Source: Hathewaya massiliensis (lineage in GTDB: Bacteria > Bacillota > Clostridia > Clostridiales > Clostridiaceae). From it: 64,000 nt of DNA. The position numbers were made by a program, and so were the translations under genes. The stretch covers positions 998,122 through 1,062,121 of the forward strand of contig NZ_CABFVD010000001.1 of assembly GCF_902143515.1 (NCBI RefSeq), in the 5' to 3' direction. Below are positions 44,847-54,172 of the stretch, one piece after another; within the stretch, counting starts at the first letter, position 1, and each line of letters starts with the position of its first letter. The notes beneath the pieces were generated by a model. It did not search any database. It worked only from the letters and a program-made list of their open reading frames with translations, and was not told the DNA's origin.

Positions 44847-45104
44847 TCAAAATAACCCTTCATAACATCTAGTTTTAAGTATATTTTCTATATCTTCTAT
44901 GGTTTTGCTGCTTCCATCTATGATTAAAGTCCCCTCACTTTTTATGTTATTATCTAACTTTACTATGTTCATAAGCCCACTATTTTTAAGGTCACAAATT
45001 ATTGCATCACAAGGTTCATTAACACTTTCATCTATTACAACATATCCTCTTTGATATAGTTCTTCCCTCAATCTACTTAGCTCTTTCCATACACAAATTT
45101 TCAC
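44847..45104 (-). CDS. YkuS-like (UPF0180) small protein
   Basis: The 85-aa product starts M-K-I-C-V-W-K-E-L-S-R-L-R-E-E-L-Y-Q-R-G-Y-V-V-I, similar to the small UPF0180/YkuS proteins of spore formers, whose function is unknown. The start is a GTG at 45104, seven bases after AAGAGGTG. Hydrophilic, cytoplasmic. It is oriented with the parB side genes but has its own promoter region. Confidence 0.55.
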   Translation of the reverse strand: MKICVWKELSRLREELYQRGYVVIDESVNEPCDAIICDLKNSGLMNIVKLDNNIKSEGTLIIDGSSKTIEDIENILKTRCYEGLF

Positions 45105-45215
45105 ATATATCACCTCTTATTTTAGAGTATCGCCAAGTTTATATACTTTTATACAATATTATCTTTAAAATAAGGCAAATACTTAAGAGTAAGTTAAAAA
45201 ATATATTCTTAGAAT

Positions 45216-45297
45216 TCATTATCCAAGGATATACCTACTTTTTTATCCATCTTTAAAAAATATGGGAGTATTAAAGCAAATAGTCATGGGATAAAAA
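45216..45297 (-). repeat. intergenic repeat, copy 1
   Basis: Read on the minus strand it starts TTTTTATCCCATGACTAT and continues TTGCTTTAATACTCCCAT, ending TTGGATAATGA. It matches copy 3 at 48983 over about 80 bases. It lies just behind the DUF4446 terminator. Confidence 0.65.
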
Positions 45298-45327
45298 AAC
45301 TTGCAAAAGTATTTGCAAGTTTTTTTA
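45292..45327 (-). terminator. terminator of the DUF4446 gene
   Basis: AAAAAAACTTGCAAA and TTTGCAAGTTTTTTT form a perfect stem with a four-base loop, 8 bases after the stop codon. Confidence 0.8.
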
Positions 45328-45334
45328 ATAAATC

Positions 45335-45865
45335 CTATTTTGTTTTAGAAGATGACTCTTTTATCTTGTAATTATTTATAGCTTTCATTAAAACATCTTC
45401 TTCTTCTTCTGATAAATCATATCTTGAAATTCCATTATCTATAGGTTTAGCGTAAGATGTACTTTCATTTCTTCCGTAAATTCCAGTTATAATAACCCCA
45501 TCATTATGATCATCTAAAAGTGCAATAGAATAACTTAAATCTGCTCCCACATCGTCAAAGGCTTGATATCTCATAATAGCTGTCTTTTGAATACATCTTT
45601 CTATTCTATTATCTAACTCATTAAATCTTTCTACAACACCATCCATGGAAGCTTTGGAGCTTTCAACTTTATCTAAATAATCTATTATAAGAGTTTCTAG
45701 ATTTTTATTATTTACTCCTCTCATAATCTTTCTATATCTATTTTCTAGTTTACTATTCTTTACCAATAAATTTATGAACATAATAAATTGTATCAATACT
45801 ATTGCTATTAATCCTATTATAACTATATATGAATATGATGTCATAAAATCTTTTAAAAAATCCAA
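45335..45865 (-). CDS. DUF4446 membrane-anchored protein
   Basis: The 176-aa protein has one N-terminal membrane segment (about 12-35), a coiled region and a C-terminal domain with D-V-G-A-D-L-S-Y-S-I-A-L-L-D. This fits DUF4446, an uncharacterised family next to parB in many clostridia. The start is TTG with an AAGGGGAAG site. parS site 2 lies between it and parB. Confidence 0.85.
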   Translation of the reverse strand: MDFLKDFMTSYSYIVIIGLIAIVLIQFIMFINLLVKNSKLENRYRKIMRGVNNKNLETLIIDYLDKVESSKASMDGVVERFNELDNRIERCIQKTAIMRYQAFDDVGADLSYSIALLDDHNDGVIITGIYGRNESTSYAKPIDNGISRYDLSEEEEDVLMKAINNYKIKESSSKTK

Positions 45866-45913
45866 CTTAAATCTTCCCCTTACTATAGTTTAATATTTTG
45901 TCATTTTAATAAA

Positions 45914-45929
45914 TGTTTCACGTGAAACA
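45914..45929. promoter_or_regulatory. parS site 2
   Basis: TGTTTCACGTGAAACA again, nested in a 34-base palindrome (45905-45938), a few bases after the parB stop codon. The palindrome can form the parB terminator hairpin as well. Confidence 0.93.
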
Positions 45930-45941
45930 TTTATTAAATCT

Positions 45942-46841
45942 TTATTGCATATCTAATATTTCTATTATTCTTTGTAAATCTTCATTTGAATAATACTCAA
46001 TTTGAATTTTTCCTTTGTCTTTACCTGTATTAGTAAGTAGTACTTTTGTTCCAAAATGTTCTCTTAGCCTATTTTCAATGTCTTTAATAAAAGGTGAACT
46101 CTTATTAGGCTTTTCTTTATTTTCTTTTTTGTCATTTAAAGTCTTTTTAACAATACTTTCTACAGTTCTTACTGATAACCCTTTATCAATAATTTCTTGT
46201 GCTAATTTATATTGAAAATTTTTATCCTCTAAAGGGAGTAATGCTCTTCCATGTCCTTCTGTAATTACTCCATCTACTAAATACTCTTGAACTCTCTTAT
46301 CTAAATTTAATAATCTTAAACAATTTGTTATAGTTGTTCTAGATTTACCTAGTTTTTCACTTAATTGTTCCTGTGTTAATTTAAGATCTTTTATTAAGCT
46401 TTCATATGCTAAAGCTTCTTCAATAGGATTTAAGTCTTCCCTTTGAATATTTTCTATTAAAGAAACTTTTAAAATTTCTTCATCTTTTATATCTTCTAAA
46501 ATAACAGCTGGTACTTCTTTAATGTTAGCAAGCTTTGCTGCCCTCCATCTTCTTTCTCCTGCTATAATTACATATGTAGAATCCTCTAACTTTTTTAAAA
46601 TTAAAGGCTGAATAATGCCATTTTCTTTTATAGATAGAGAAAGCTCTGCAATCTTCTCATCATCAAAACTTTTTCTTGGTTGATTAGGATTGGGTTTTAT
46701 TAAGTTTAAAGATATTTTATTATTTTGTTTTTTTTCATCAAAATCATTTTTAATAATAGCTTTTTTTTCTTCTTCAATATCTTCTATGCTGTCTGGAATT
46801 AAAGCTCCTAATCCTTTTCCTAATCCAAATTTTTTAGCCAA
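45942..46841 (-). CDS. parB: chromosome partitioning protein ParB (Spo0J)
   Basis: The 299-aa protein has the ParB motif box with P-N-P-N-Q-P-R-K, G-E-R-R-W-R-A-A-K (CTPase/arginine patch), a helix-turn-helix region and a C-terminal dimerisation domain. It binds parS and spreads to organise the origin for segregation. The TTG start has a GGAGGTATAATC site and is three bases after parA. Three parS sites lie within 3 kb. Confidence 0.95.
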   Translation of the reverse strand: MAKKFGLGKGLGALIPDSIEDIEEEKKAIIKNDFDEKKQNNKISLNLIKPNPNQPRKSFDDEKIAELSLSIKENGIIQPLILKKLEDSTYVIIAGERRWRAAKLANIKEVPAVILEDIKDEEILKVSLIENIQREDLNPIEEALAYESLIKDLKLTQEQLSEKLGKSRTTITNCLRLLNLDKRVQEYLVDGVITEGHGRALLPLEDKNFQYKLAQEIIDKGLSVRTVESIVKKTLNDKKENKEKPNKSSPFIKDIENRLREHFGTKVLLTNTGKDKGKIQIEYYSNEDLQRIIEILDMQ

Positions 46842-46844
46842 AGA

Positions 46845-47615
46845 TTATACCTCCTTTTGTCTTTTTATAAACTCTGCTGTAACCTCTTTAAAAGATGTTG
46901 CACCTTTACAGTTATTATCATAGAGAACTATGGGTAATCCGAAGCTTGGTGCCTCAGCAAGTCTAATATTTCTTGGAATACTGCTGTCATATACCTTATC
47001 TTTGAAATATTTTTTAACTTCACTTGCTACTTCGTTACAAAGCCTTGTCCTATTATCGAACATGGTCATTATAACGCCTTCAATCTTTAATTTTTTATTT
47101 AGTCCTTTACTTACAAGTGAATAGGTATTCATGAGCTGTCCAACACCTTCTAATGCATAATATTCACATTGTATAGGAATTAAAACACTATCCACTGCTG
47201 TAAGTGCATTTATAGTTAGTATCCCTAAAGAAGGAGGACAATCTATAAATATAAAGTCATATTCACCTTTAACTTCTGCTATCTTTCTTTTTAATATAGT
47301 TTCTCTATTTTCTACATTTATTAATTCAATTTCAGCACCAGCTAGTTCCATAGTTGATGGTGCTACATGTAAATTATCTATTAAATTACTTTTTATTACA
47401 ATTTCTTCTATTGGTATATATGAAGTTAACACATCATACATTGAATGTTTAAGTTCCTCTTTATCTATTCCAAGGCCACTAGTAGTATTTCCTTGTGGAT
47501 CTACGTCTATAGTCAAAACCTTATATCCCTCTAAAGCCAAATAAGCACAAAGATTAATATTAGTAGTTGTCTTGCCCACGCCTCCTTTTTGATTAAAGAT
47601 GCATATAGTCTTCAC
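46845..47615 (-). CDS. parA: chromosome partitioning ATPase ParA (Soj)
   Basis: The 256-aa protein starts M-K-T-I-C-I-F-N-Q-K-G-G-V-G-K-T-T with a deviant Walker A, then D-V-D-P-Q-G-N and F-I-D-C-P-P-S-L-G. It is the ParA/Soj ATPase that moves ParB-parS complexes and modulates DnaA. I chose the GTG start at 47615, after GGGTG, because the family begins with this motif; a TTG 12 bases upstream is possible. Confidence 0.95.
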   Translation of the reverse strand: MKTICIFNQKGGVGKTTTNINLCAYLALEGYKVLTIDVDPQGNTTSGLGIDKEELKHSMYDVLTSYIPIEEIVIKSNLIDNLHVAPSTMELAGAEIELINVENRETILKRKIAEVKGEYDFIFIDCPPSLGILTINALTAVDSVLIPIQCEYYALEGVGQLMNTYSLVSKGLNKKLKIEGVIMTMFDNRTRLCNEVASEVKKYFKDKVYDSSIPRNIRLAEAPSFGLPIVLYDNNCKGATSFKEVTAEFIKRQKEV

Positions 47616-47762
47616 AGAATCACCCAACTTTCCTTAATAGTTTTATTACTTTAATTATATAGTTTAAAAGACAATAATAAAAGAGTGTTATTATAAAATA
47701 TAAAAATTTTATAGCTTGTACATAACTTTTATATAAAATATTTTACTAAATGTCTCACAAAA

Positions 47763-47778
47763 TGTTTCACGTGAAACA
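47763..47778. promoter_or_regulatory. parS site 3
   Basis: TGTTTCACGTGAAACA in a 28-base palindrome (47757-47784) upstream of parA. Together the three sites form the ParB nucleation centre about 10 kb from dnaA. Confidence 0.93.
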
Positions 47779-47871
47779 TTTTGTTTTTAGGCTGTGTTAG
47801 AGCGAAAGTGTATAATAAAACCTATTTTAAAAGACTAAATTATTTACTAATATGATTTTTAGAATATTAAA

Positions 47872-47901
47872 AAAAGTAGGCTATAATTTTAGCCTACTTT
47901 T
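47872..47901 (-). terminator. terminator downstream of noc
   Basis: AAAAGTAGGCT and AGCCTACTTTT form a perfect 11-bp stem with an eight-base loop. Flanking A/T runs allow function in either direction. Confidence 0.7.
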
Positions 47902-47935
47902 GTGAATACTAACTTTTGTAAATAAACTTCTGTAC

Positions 47936-48000
47936 ATAGTAACTTTTTCTACACTTAAAAAATATGTAGGTATTAGAGTAGTTAGTCATGAGATAAAGAG
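47936..48000 (-). repeat. intergenic repeat, copy 2 (divergent)
   Basis: Minus strand: CTCTTTATCTCATGACTAAC, then TACTCTAATACCTACAT. The core follows the other copies with several changes. It lies about 35 bases after the noc stop codon. Confidence 0.55.
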
Positions 48001-48033
48001 AATTTTGAACTCTTAATTCTCAATTCTTAATTA

Positions 48034-48819
48034 CTATTTATTCTTTGGGATTGTTACTGTTACTTGTATTGAATCTTCTAATTCTTTAGATCTATAATTT
48101 GCTGATATTCCATACTTATCAAATACTTGCTTTATGGTATTCATATATACCCTAGGACTAAAAATGCTCTTTATTTTATTTTTATTATCCTCTTCATTCT
48201 CATTATTAATTGTTAATTTAAGTAATTCCCTATCAATTAGTTCTTCTGTGTTTTTAACATTAAGCCCATCTTTAATAACTTTATTTAAAACTTCTTTTTG
48301 AAGATCTACAGTAGGCAGTTTTAATAAAGCTCTTCCATGTCTCTCTGTTAGATTATGTTCAATTAAGGCTTTTCTTATTTCCTCATCTAATTTTAATATT
48401 CTTAGTTTGTTTGCTATGGTGGATTGTTTCTTTCCTATTACTTCAGCTAGTTGATCTTGAGTATAAGAATGATCTTTTATTAAATTCTGATATGCCTCTG
48501 CCTCTTCTAAGAAATTTAAATCTTCCCTTTGAAGATTCTCTAATAGTGCTAATACAGCTGATTCCTTATCATCTACATTTATTATTATAGTAGGCACTTC
48601 ATTTAATCCTACTCTTTTAGCCGCCCTATAACGTCTTTCTCCTGCAACTAGTTCGTAACTTTGCTCCCCCAGCTTTCGTACTGTAAGTGGCTGTATTATG
48701 CCATAAACCTTTATAGATTGAGCTAATTCATCAATAGCTTCTTCATTAAAATATTGTCTAGGCTGATATATATTTGGGACTATATTTTCCACTGGGATAT
48801 AACATATATTATTACTCAT
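48034..48819 (-). CDS. noc: nucleoid occlusion protein Noc (ParB-like)
   Basis: The 261-aa ParB-family protein has I-V-P-N-I-Y-Q-P-R, G-E-R-R-Y-R-A-A-K-R and a helix-turn-helix with K-K-Q-S-T-I-A-N-K-L. Its place between rsmG and parA is that of Noc, which binds NBS sites and blocks division over the nucleoid. An N-terminal amphipathic membrane-targeting helix is not obvious. The ATG lacks a nearby ribosome site; GAGGAGGG lies 37 bases upstream across a stem-loop. Confidence 0.88.
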   Translation of the reverse strand: MSNNICYIPVENIVPNIYQPRQYFNEEAIDELAQSIKVYGIIQPLTVRKLGEQSYELVAGERRYRAAKRVGLNEVPTIIINVDDKESAVLALLENLQREDLNFLEEAEAYQNLIKDHSYTQDQLAEVIGKKQSTIANKLRILKLDEEIRKALIEHNLTERHGRALLKLPTVDLQKEVLNKVIKDGLNVKNTEELIDRELLKLTINNENEEDNKNKIKSIFSPRVYMNTIKQVFDKYGISANYRSKELEDSIQVTVTIPKNK

Positions 48820-48865
48820 ATGTAAGTTCCCTATGAATTAAACTCACAGGGTATTCCCTCCTCTC
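48820..48865 (-). promoter_or_regulatory. SD-hairpin-start arrangement of noc
   Basis: Minus strand: GAGAGGAGGGAATA, then CCCTGTGA, a seven-base loop and TCATAGGG (8-bp stem with one G-U pair, 48829-48851), then nine bases to the ATG. Looping out leaves about 14 bases between GGAGG and ATG. Confidence 0.6.
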
Positions 48866-48982
48866 ATATTTATAACTTATCTATATTAAAGACCATACTA
48901 TGATGTTAATTTATTTCCAAGGTAATATATAAACAGAGCTCTTCAATTTAGAGGTAATCTTTGACCCCCTAAATCTTATAAA

Positions 48983-49063
48983 TCATTATCCAGAGACGTA
49001 GCAGCTCTTTTTTCCCACTTTGAAGAAGATAGGAGTATTATAGCGGATAGTCATGGGATAAAA
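48983..49063 (-). repeat. intergenic repeat, copy 3
   Basis: Minus strand: TTTTATCCCATGACTATCC, then GCTATAATACTCCTATC and, further on, TCTGGATAATGA. Best match is copy 1 at 45216. It lies about 65 bases after the rsmG stop. Confidence 0.65.
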
Positions 49064-49129
49064 GTAAAAAAAAGTATTTTCATTAAACTTATTCTATCAT
49101 ATAATTGTAAATTATGCCAACTTTATTTA

Positions 49130-49849
49130 TTATTTTAATGGTTTTTTATTTGCTGTTCCAGCTTTTCTTGGATACTGCTTTGGAGTGTTATTTATTTTCT
49201 TTATAATAACTAAATTATGTTCTAAATCACTGTCTTCTATTTTTACAGGGATAAGTTTTTCTACTTCTCCTCCTAATACACTCAAAGCTCTTTTTGCTTC
49301 ATTTAGTTCTTCATCTACAGAAGGTCCTTTTAAGGCAACAAAGTGTTTACCTATATCTACATATGGTAAACAAAATTCGCTAAGAACTGTCATATTTGCA
49401 ACTGCTCTTGAAACTACTAAGTCAAATTTCTCTCTATATTCTGATTTTACAGCAAAATCCTCTGCCCTTCCATGAATTGTACTTATTTTTTTTAATCCCA
49501 AATCATTTATAACTATATTTAAGAAATTAATTCTCTTATTTAGTGAATCTAAAAGTACCATTTCACAATCTGGATTTACTATTTTCATAGGTATGCCTGG
49601 AAACCCTCCACCTGTACCTATGTCTATAATTCTTTTAGCGTTCTTAACTTCTTCAAACTTAAATATTTTAATTGAGTCTATAAAATGTTTTTTTACTATT
49701 TCTTCGTCTTCTTTAATAGATGTTAAGTTAACTTTCTTATTCCATTCTTGTATTAAGTCTTTATATTTCATAAATTGCTCATACTGTTCTTTTGTAAGTT
49801 CTAAACCTATATCTCTACAAGCTTCTTCTAATATACTTAAATACTCCAT
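49130..49849 (-). CDS. rsmG: 16S rRNA (guanine527-N7)-methyltransferase
   Basis: The 239-aa protein has the SAM-binding motif [13 protein letters not shown] and the GidB-family V-N-L-T-S-I and S-R-A-V-A-N motifs. It methylates G527 of 16S rRNA; loss gives low-level streptomycin resistance. I chose 49849 because GGAGG lies just before it; an ATG 12 bases upstream is inside that site. Confidence 0.95.
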   Translation of the reverse strand: MEYLSILEEACRDIGLELTKEQYEQFMKYKDLIQEWNKKVNLTSIKEDEEIVKKHFIDSIKIFKFEEVKNAKRIIDIGTGGGFPGIPMKIVNPDCEMVLLDSLNKRINFLNIVINDLGLKKISTIHGRAEDFAVKSEYREKFDLVVSRAVANMTVLSEFCLPYVDIGKHFVALKGPSVDEELNEAKRALSVLGGEVEKLIPVKIEDSDLEHNLVIIKKINNTPKQYPRKAGTANKKPLK

Positions 49850-49936
49850 ATAATCCTCCATATTCCAATATACTTTTTTATTATAAAAGCCTATTCATTA
49901 TATCACAATGAATAAGGCCATATAACATCTATGTAA

Positions 49937-49982
49937 ATTATGTGCCACTTTTTAATTATACATACTATATGTGACACATAAT
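49937..49982. repeat. 12-bp inverted repeat between mnmG and rsmG
   Basis: ATTATGTGCCAC and GTGACACATAAT pair with one mismatch across a 22-base loop. No T-tract follows, so it is not a clear terminator; it could be an operator or an RNA processing hairpin. Confidence 0.45.
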
Positions 49983-50037
49983 ATTAATTATTGATTCTGT
50001 TAGATATTTTCCTCTAGCAAATCCTAATTATTTTATC

Positions 50038-51912
50038 TTATTTACTCTTATAGTATTGTTCTAAATAAATCAAAAGAACGGATATATCTGCTGGTGAAAC
50101 CCCTGAAATTCTAGAGGCTTGCCCTATATTTTCAGGTCTTATATTATTAAGCTTTTGAATTGCTTCAATTCTTAACCCCTTAACTATTTCATAATTTAAT
50201 TCTTCTGGTAACTTTCTTTTTTCAAATTTCTTAAACTGATTTACTTGTTCTAATTGCTTATCTATATAGCCTTCATATTTAGCCATTATATTTACTTCTT
50301 CTTCTATATCAGGTAAAAGTTTTGGTCTATCTACGTCAAGGTCTTTTACCTTAAAATAATCTAACTCTGGCCTTTTTATAAGTTCATATAGACTTATAGG
50401 TTTCTTTAGAGGTGTTGATCCAATACTCTCTAAGAATTCTACAACTTCCTTTTTTCCTGTTATTTGTAGATTTTTAATTCTTTCTATTTCATTTTCTATA
50501 GCTACTTTTCTATCTACATATTTTTTATATCTCTCTTCTGTAACAAGTCCATACTCATAACCTAGTTCAGTTAATCTAAGGTCTGCATTATCTTGTCTTA
50601 AAATAAGTCTATATTCTGAACGGGAAGTCATCATTCTATATGGTTCATTAGTTCCCTTTGTAACTAAATCATCAATTAGAACTCCTATATAAGCGTCAGA
50701 TCTTTTTAAAATTAAAGGTTCTTTATCTATTATCTTTCTACATGCATTTATCCCAGCTATAAGCCCTTGTGATGCTGCTTCTTCATAACCTGAGCTACCA
50801 TTTATTTGCCCTGCTGAAAAAAGACCATCTATATTTTTAAATTCTAGGGATAGTTTTAATTGAGTAGGATCTATGCAGTCATATTCTATAGCATATCCTG
50901 TTCTCATAACCTCAACATTTTCAAGGCCTGGAACAGTCTTTAACATTTCAATTTGTACATCTTCCGGTAATGAGCTTGACATACCTTGAACGTACATTTC
51001 TGCAGTATCCTCTCCCTCTGGTTCTATAAAGATTTGATGTTGAAGTTTATCTGGGAACCTCATTACCTTATCTTCTATAGAAGGACAGTATCTTGGTCCT
51101 GTGCTTTTTATAGATCCATTATAAAGAGGACTTCTGTATATGTTTTCTCTTATGACTTCATGAGTTTTATCATTAGTATAAGTTAAGTAACAAGGAACTT
51201 GTTCCTTATCTAATTTCTGATTCATAAAAGAAAATGGTACGATTTTTCCATCGCCTTCCTGAATTATCATCTTTGAAAAGTCTACTGAACGTTTATTTAT
51301 TCTACATGGTGTACCTGTTTTAAATCTTCTTAAGGATATTCCTGCCTTAATTAAGCTATCTGAAAGTGTCTTTGATGAAGATAATCCACAAGGGCCTTCA
51401 TCATAACGCACATCCCCTATAACTATAGTTGATTTTAAATAAGTTCCTGTAGTTAAAATTACAGTTTTAGCTTTAAAGTAAGCTCCATTTTTAGTTAAAA
51501 CACCTTGGATTTTTCCCTCTTTTATATCTATCTCTGTAACTTCTAGCTGTCTTAAATGCAAATTCTCTTGTTTTTCTACAACTATTTTCATACTATCTGA
51601 GTATTTTCTTTTATCTGCTTGAGCTCTTAAAGAGTGTACTGCAGGTCCCTTTGATGTATTAAGCATTCTTGATTGAATAAAAGTTCTATCTATATTTAAT
51701 CCCATTTCTCCACCTAAGGCATCTATTTCTCTAACTAAATGTCCTTTAGCAGTTCCACCTATATTAGGATTACATGGCATCATAGCTAAACTATCTAGGT
51801 TTATAGCACACATTAAAGTTTTAAATCCCATTCTAGCTGCTGCAAGTCCAGCCTCACAACCTGCATGACCAGCTCCTATTACAACAACATCATATTCTCC
51901 TCCAATATACAT
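50038..51912 (-). CDS. mnmG: tRNA uridine-34 carboxymethylaminomethyl synthesis enzyme MnmG
   Basis: The 624-aa flavoprotein begins with the FAD-binding [11 protein letters not shown] and contains G-G-T-A-K-G-H-L and the C-terminal tRNA-binding helices. With MnmE it installs cmnm5 at wobble uridine 34. It lies eight bases behind mnmE with its own AGGTG site. Full length. Confidence 0.97.
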   Translation of the reverse strand: MYIGGEYDVVVIGAGHAGCEAGLAAARMGFKTLMCAINLDSLAMMPCNPNIGGTAKGHLVREIDALGGEMGLNIDRTFIQSRMLNTSKGPAVHSLRAQADKRKYSDSMKIVVEKQENLHLRQLEVTEIDIKEGKIQGVLTKNGAYFKAKTVILTTGTYLKSTIVIGDVRYDEGPCGLSSSKTLSDSLIKAGISLRRFKTGTPCRINKRSVDFSKMIIQEGDGKIVPFSFMNQKLDKEQVPCYLTYTNDKTHEVIRENIYRSPLYNGSIKSTGPRYCPSIEDKVMRFPDKLQHQIFIEPEGEDTAEMYVQGMSSSLPEDVQIEMLKTVPGLENVEVMRTGYAIEYDCIDPTQLKLSLEFKNIDGLFSAGQINGSSGYEEAASQGLIAGINACRKIIDKEPLILKRSDAYIGVLIDDLVTKGTNEPYRMMTSRSEYRLILRQDNADLRLTELGYEYGLVTEERYKKYVDRKVAIENEIERIKNLQITGKKEVVEFLESIGSTPLKKPISLYELIKRPELDYFKVKDLDVDRPKLLPDIEEEVNIMAKYEGYIDKQLEQVNQFKKFEKRKLPEELNYEIVKGLRIEAIQKLNNIRPENIGQASRISGVSPADISVLLIYLEQYYKSK

Positions 51913-51920
51913 AAAATCAC

Positions 51921-53297
51921 CTACTTTCCTAAACAGAATTTAGAGAAGATTTTATGGATAATATCCTCTTCTAAGGTATCTCCAGTTATTTCTCCTAAGT
52001 TACTCCATGCATTTCTTAAGTCAATAGATGCAAGATCAATTGCAAATACTGTACTTAATGTATTTAATGCACTTTCTATATTTTCCTTAGCTCTAATTAG
52101 AGCTTCTTTATGTCTATTGTTGGTTATAAATACATTCTCAGAGTCAATTTCTCCTTTAAAGAACATATCTTTTATTATATTTTTTAAGATTTCTATTCCC
52201 TCTCCAGTTTTAGCTGAAACTTTGTATAATTTACTTTCATCTATAAAATCTAATGTGTTTTTGTCTATTTTTGCATTTAAATCTGTTTTATTTAATAAAA
52301 TCACATAATTTTTATCTTTAATATAGCTAAATATCTCTTTATCCTCTTCATCTAAGTCTCTACTTACATCTAACATAAAAACTATTAAGTCAGCTTCTTC
52401 GATTTTTTCCTTAGATTTTTGAACTCCAATTTTTTCAACTATATCTTCTGTCTCTCTAATACCAGCAGTATCAACCACCTGTACGGGAACCCCGTTTAAA
52501 TTTATATATTCTTCTATAACATCTCTTGTAGTCCCTGGTACATCAGTAACTATGGCTCTTTGCTCTCTTAAAAGTGCATTTAAAAGAGAGGATTTACCAA
52601 CATTAGGTTTGCCAACTATAACTAATTTTAAACCTTCTCTTAAAATTTTTCCTTCTTCTGCACTTTCTAATAACTCATTTATATTTTCTAACATTTTTGT
52701 CAATTCCTCTGTAGCCTTTTCATTGGTTACTTCTTCTAAGTCATCTTCAGGATAGTCAACAGTAGCTTCTATATGTGCTATTATAGCTAATAATTCCTCT
52801 CTTAAAGCCTTTATTTCCTTGGAAATCTTACCCTCAGATTGCATTACAGCTGATTTTGCACTTAATTCTGTTTTAGCTCTTATAATGTCAATTACAGCTT
52901 CTGCCTGACTTAAATCAATTCTTCCATTTAGGAAGGCTCTTTTTGTAAACTCACCAGGTTCTGCAAGTCTGGCACCAGCTTTTATAACTTCACTTAATAT
53001 GCTGTTTGTTACTACAACACCACCATGGCAATTTATCTCAATAGTATCCTCTGCAGTAAAGCTTCTAGGACCTTTCATAAAGCTTATAATAACCTCGTCT
53101 AAATCATGACCTTCGCTGTCTACTATATATCCATACCTCATGGTATAAGTTTTCATATCTTTTAAGCTTTTTTTATTTTTACCTCTAAATATTTTATCTA
53201 CAATATCTAAAGCTCTATGCCCTGATACTCTAATTATTGATATTCCACCTTCACCCATGCTAGTTGCTACAGCAACAATAGTATCAAATTCTTTCAT
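51921..53297 (-). CDS. mnmE: tRNA modification GTPase MnmE
   Basis: The 458-aa protein has an N-terminal tetrahydrofolate-binding domain, a helical domain and an inserted G domain with [24 protein letters not shown] and N-K-T-D. The C-terminal F-C-L-G-K carries the conserved cysteine. It works with MnmG on tRNA wobble uridine. Same strand, first of the mnmE-mnmG pair. Confidence 0.97.
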   Translation of the reverse strand: MKEFDTIVAVATSMGEGGISIIRVSGHRALDIVDKIFRGKNKKSLKDMKTYTMRYGYIVDSEGHDLDEVIISFMKGPRSFTAEDTIEINCHGGVVVTNSILSEVIKAGARLAEPGEFTKRAFLNGRIDLSQAEAVIDIIRAKTELSAKSAVMQSEGKISKEIKALREELLAIIAHIEATVDYPEDDLEEVTNEKATEELTKMLENINELLESAEEGKILREGLKLVIVGKPNVGKSSLLNALLREQRAIVTDVPGTTRDVIEEYINLNGVPVQVVDTAGIRETEDIVEKIGVQKSKEKIEEADLIVFMLDVSRDLDEEDKEIFSYIKDKNYVILLNKTDLNAKIDKNTLDFIDESKLYKVSAKTGEGIEILKNIIKDMFFKGEIDSENVFITNNRHKEALIRAKENIESALNTLSTVFAIDLASIDLRNAWSNLGEITGDTLEEDIIHKIFSKFCLGK

Positions 53298-53449
53298 CTC
53301 TTATTTTCCTTTCTAAACAGTAAAAATAAAATATCTATATGATTTTATCACATAACCTATAATATATAAATGGTAATTATTATATTGAATATTTTACACA
53401 TAATAACTTTTTTTAAACCTATAACTATTTAAACTTATAACTAATAAAA

Positions 53450-53476
53450 GCTGTTGACCAATGCAATGTCAACAGC
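53450..53476 (-). terminator. terminator after jag
   Basis: GCTGTTGAC and GTCAACAGC form a perfect 9-bp stem followed on the minus strand by TTTTATTAG, nine bases after the jag stop. Confidence 0.75.
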
Positions 53477-53484
53477 CCACAATT

Positions 53485-54114
53485 TTAAGCTTTATTTTTA
53501 ACTTCAATAACTACTCTTCTAAAAGGTTCGTCTCCTTCACTATAAGTCCTTACATAAGAATTATCTTGAAGTGCAGAATGTATTATTCTTCTTTCATATG
53601 GATTCATAGGTTCTAACTTAACTGTCTTTCTGTAATTCTTAACTTTTCTTGCTAACTTATCTGCAAGCTTTATTAAGGTTTCTTCTCTTTTTTTCCTATA
53701 TCCTTCAGTATCTAAAACAACCCTTTTGTATCCTTCATCCATACCTTTGTTTATTGCGAGGCTTACTAAATATTGAAGTGAGTCTAAGGTCTCACCCCTA
53801 TATCCTATGAGTAATCCCATTTCTTTTCCTTGTAGATTTATGTTCAAGGTATTTTTTGTTTCTTCTATATGAATTTCAGCCTCAATATTCATAGCATTTA
53901 AAACTTCATTTAAAAACTGCCTAGCTTCTCCCTCAAAGTCCTTTTTAACAGTTACTTTTACTTTGGCAAGCTTTGTACCGATTAAATTTAAAAAACCTTT
54001 GCTTCCTTTTTCTAATACTTCAATTTCAACCTTATTTTCAGTTGTTCCTAATTGTAGTACAGCCTTTTTTACTGCTTCTTCTACAGTTTTACCACTAGTT
54101 TCTATACTCTTCAT
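53485..54114 (-). CDS. jag: RNA-binding protein Jag/KhpB
   Basis: The 209-aa protein has an N-terminal Jag domain (E-T-S-G-K-T-V-E-E-A), a KH-type domain with G-L-L-I-G-Y-R-G-E-T-L-D-S-L-Q, and a C-terminal R3H domain ending Y-E-R-R-I-I-H-S-A. KhpB binds RNA, often with KhpA, and affects cell elongation and sporulation. It follows yidC in the standard order. Confidence 0.93.
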   Translation of the reverse strand: MKSIETSGKTVEEAVKKAVLQLGTTENKVEIEVLEKGSKGFLNLIGTKLAKVKVTVKKDFEGEARQFLNEVLNAMNIEAEIHIEETKNTLNINLQGKEMGLLIGYRGETLDSLQYLVSLAINKGMDEGYKRVVLDTEGYRKKREETLIKLADKLARKVKNYRKTVKLEPMNPYERRIIHSALQDNSYVRTYSEGDEPFRRVVIEVKNKA

Positions 54115-54172
54115 TACTAAAACACCTGCCTTCCTCTACTATATCATACACCGTGAAAGCATTAAAATAAAG

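Larger units (their letters stand above)
47616..48033. other. intergenic region between noc and parA
   Basis: 418 bases with no gene. It holds parS site 3, a terminator hairpin and repeat copy 2, and must contain the parA promoter near 47640-47720. Confidence 0.6.

Noticed and set aside
18738-49063. Reading TTTATCC in the dispersed repeat as DnaA boxes
   Set aside because: The consensus TTATNCACA is not met; the repeat has CCCATGAC after TTAT and includes copies far from the origin.
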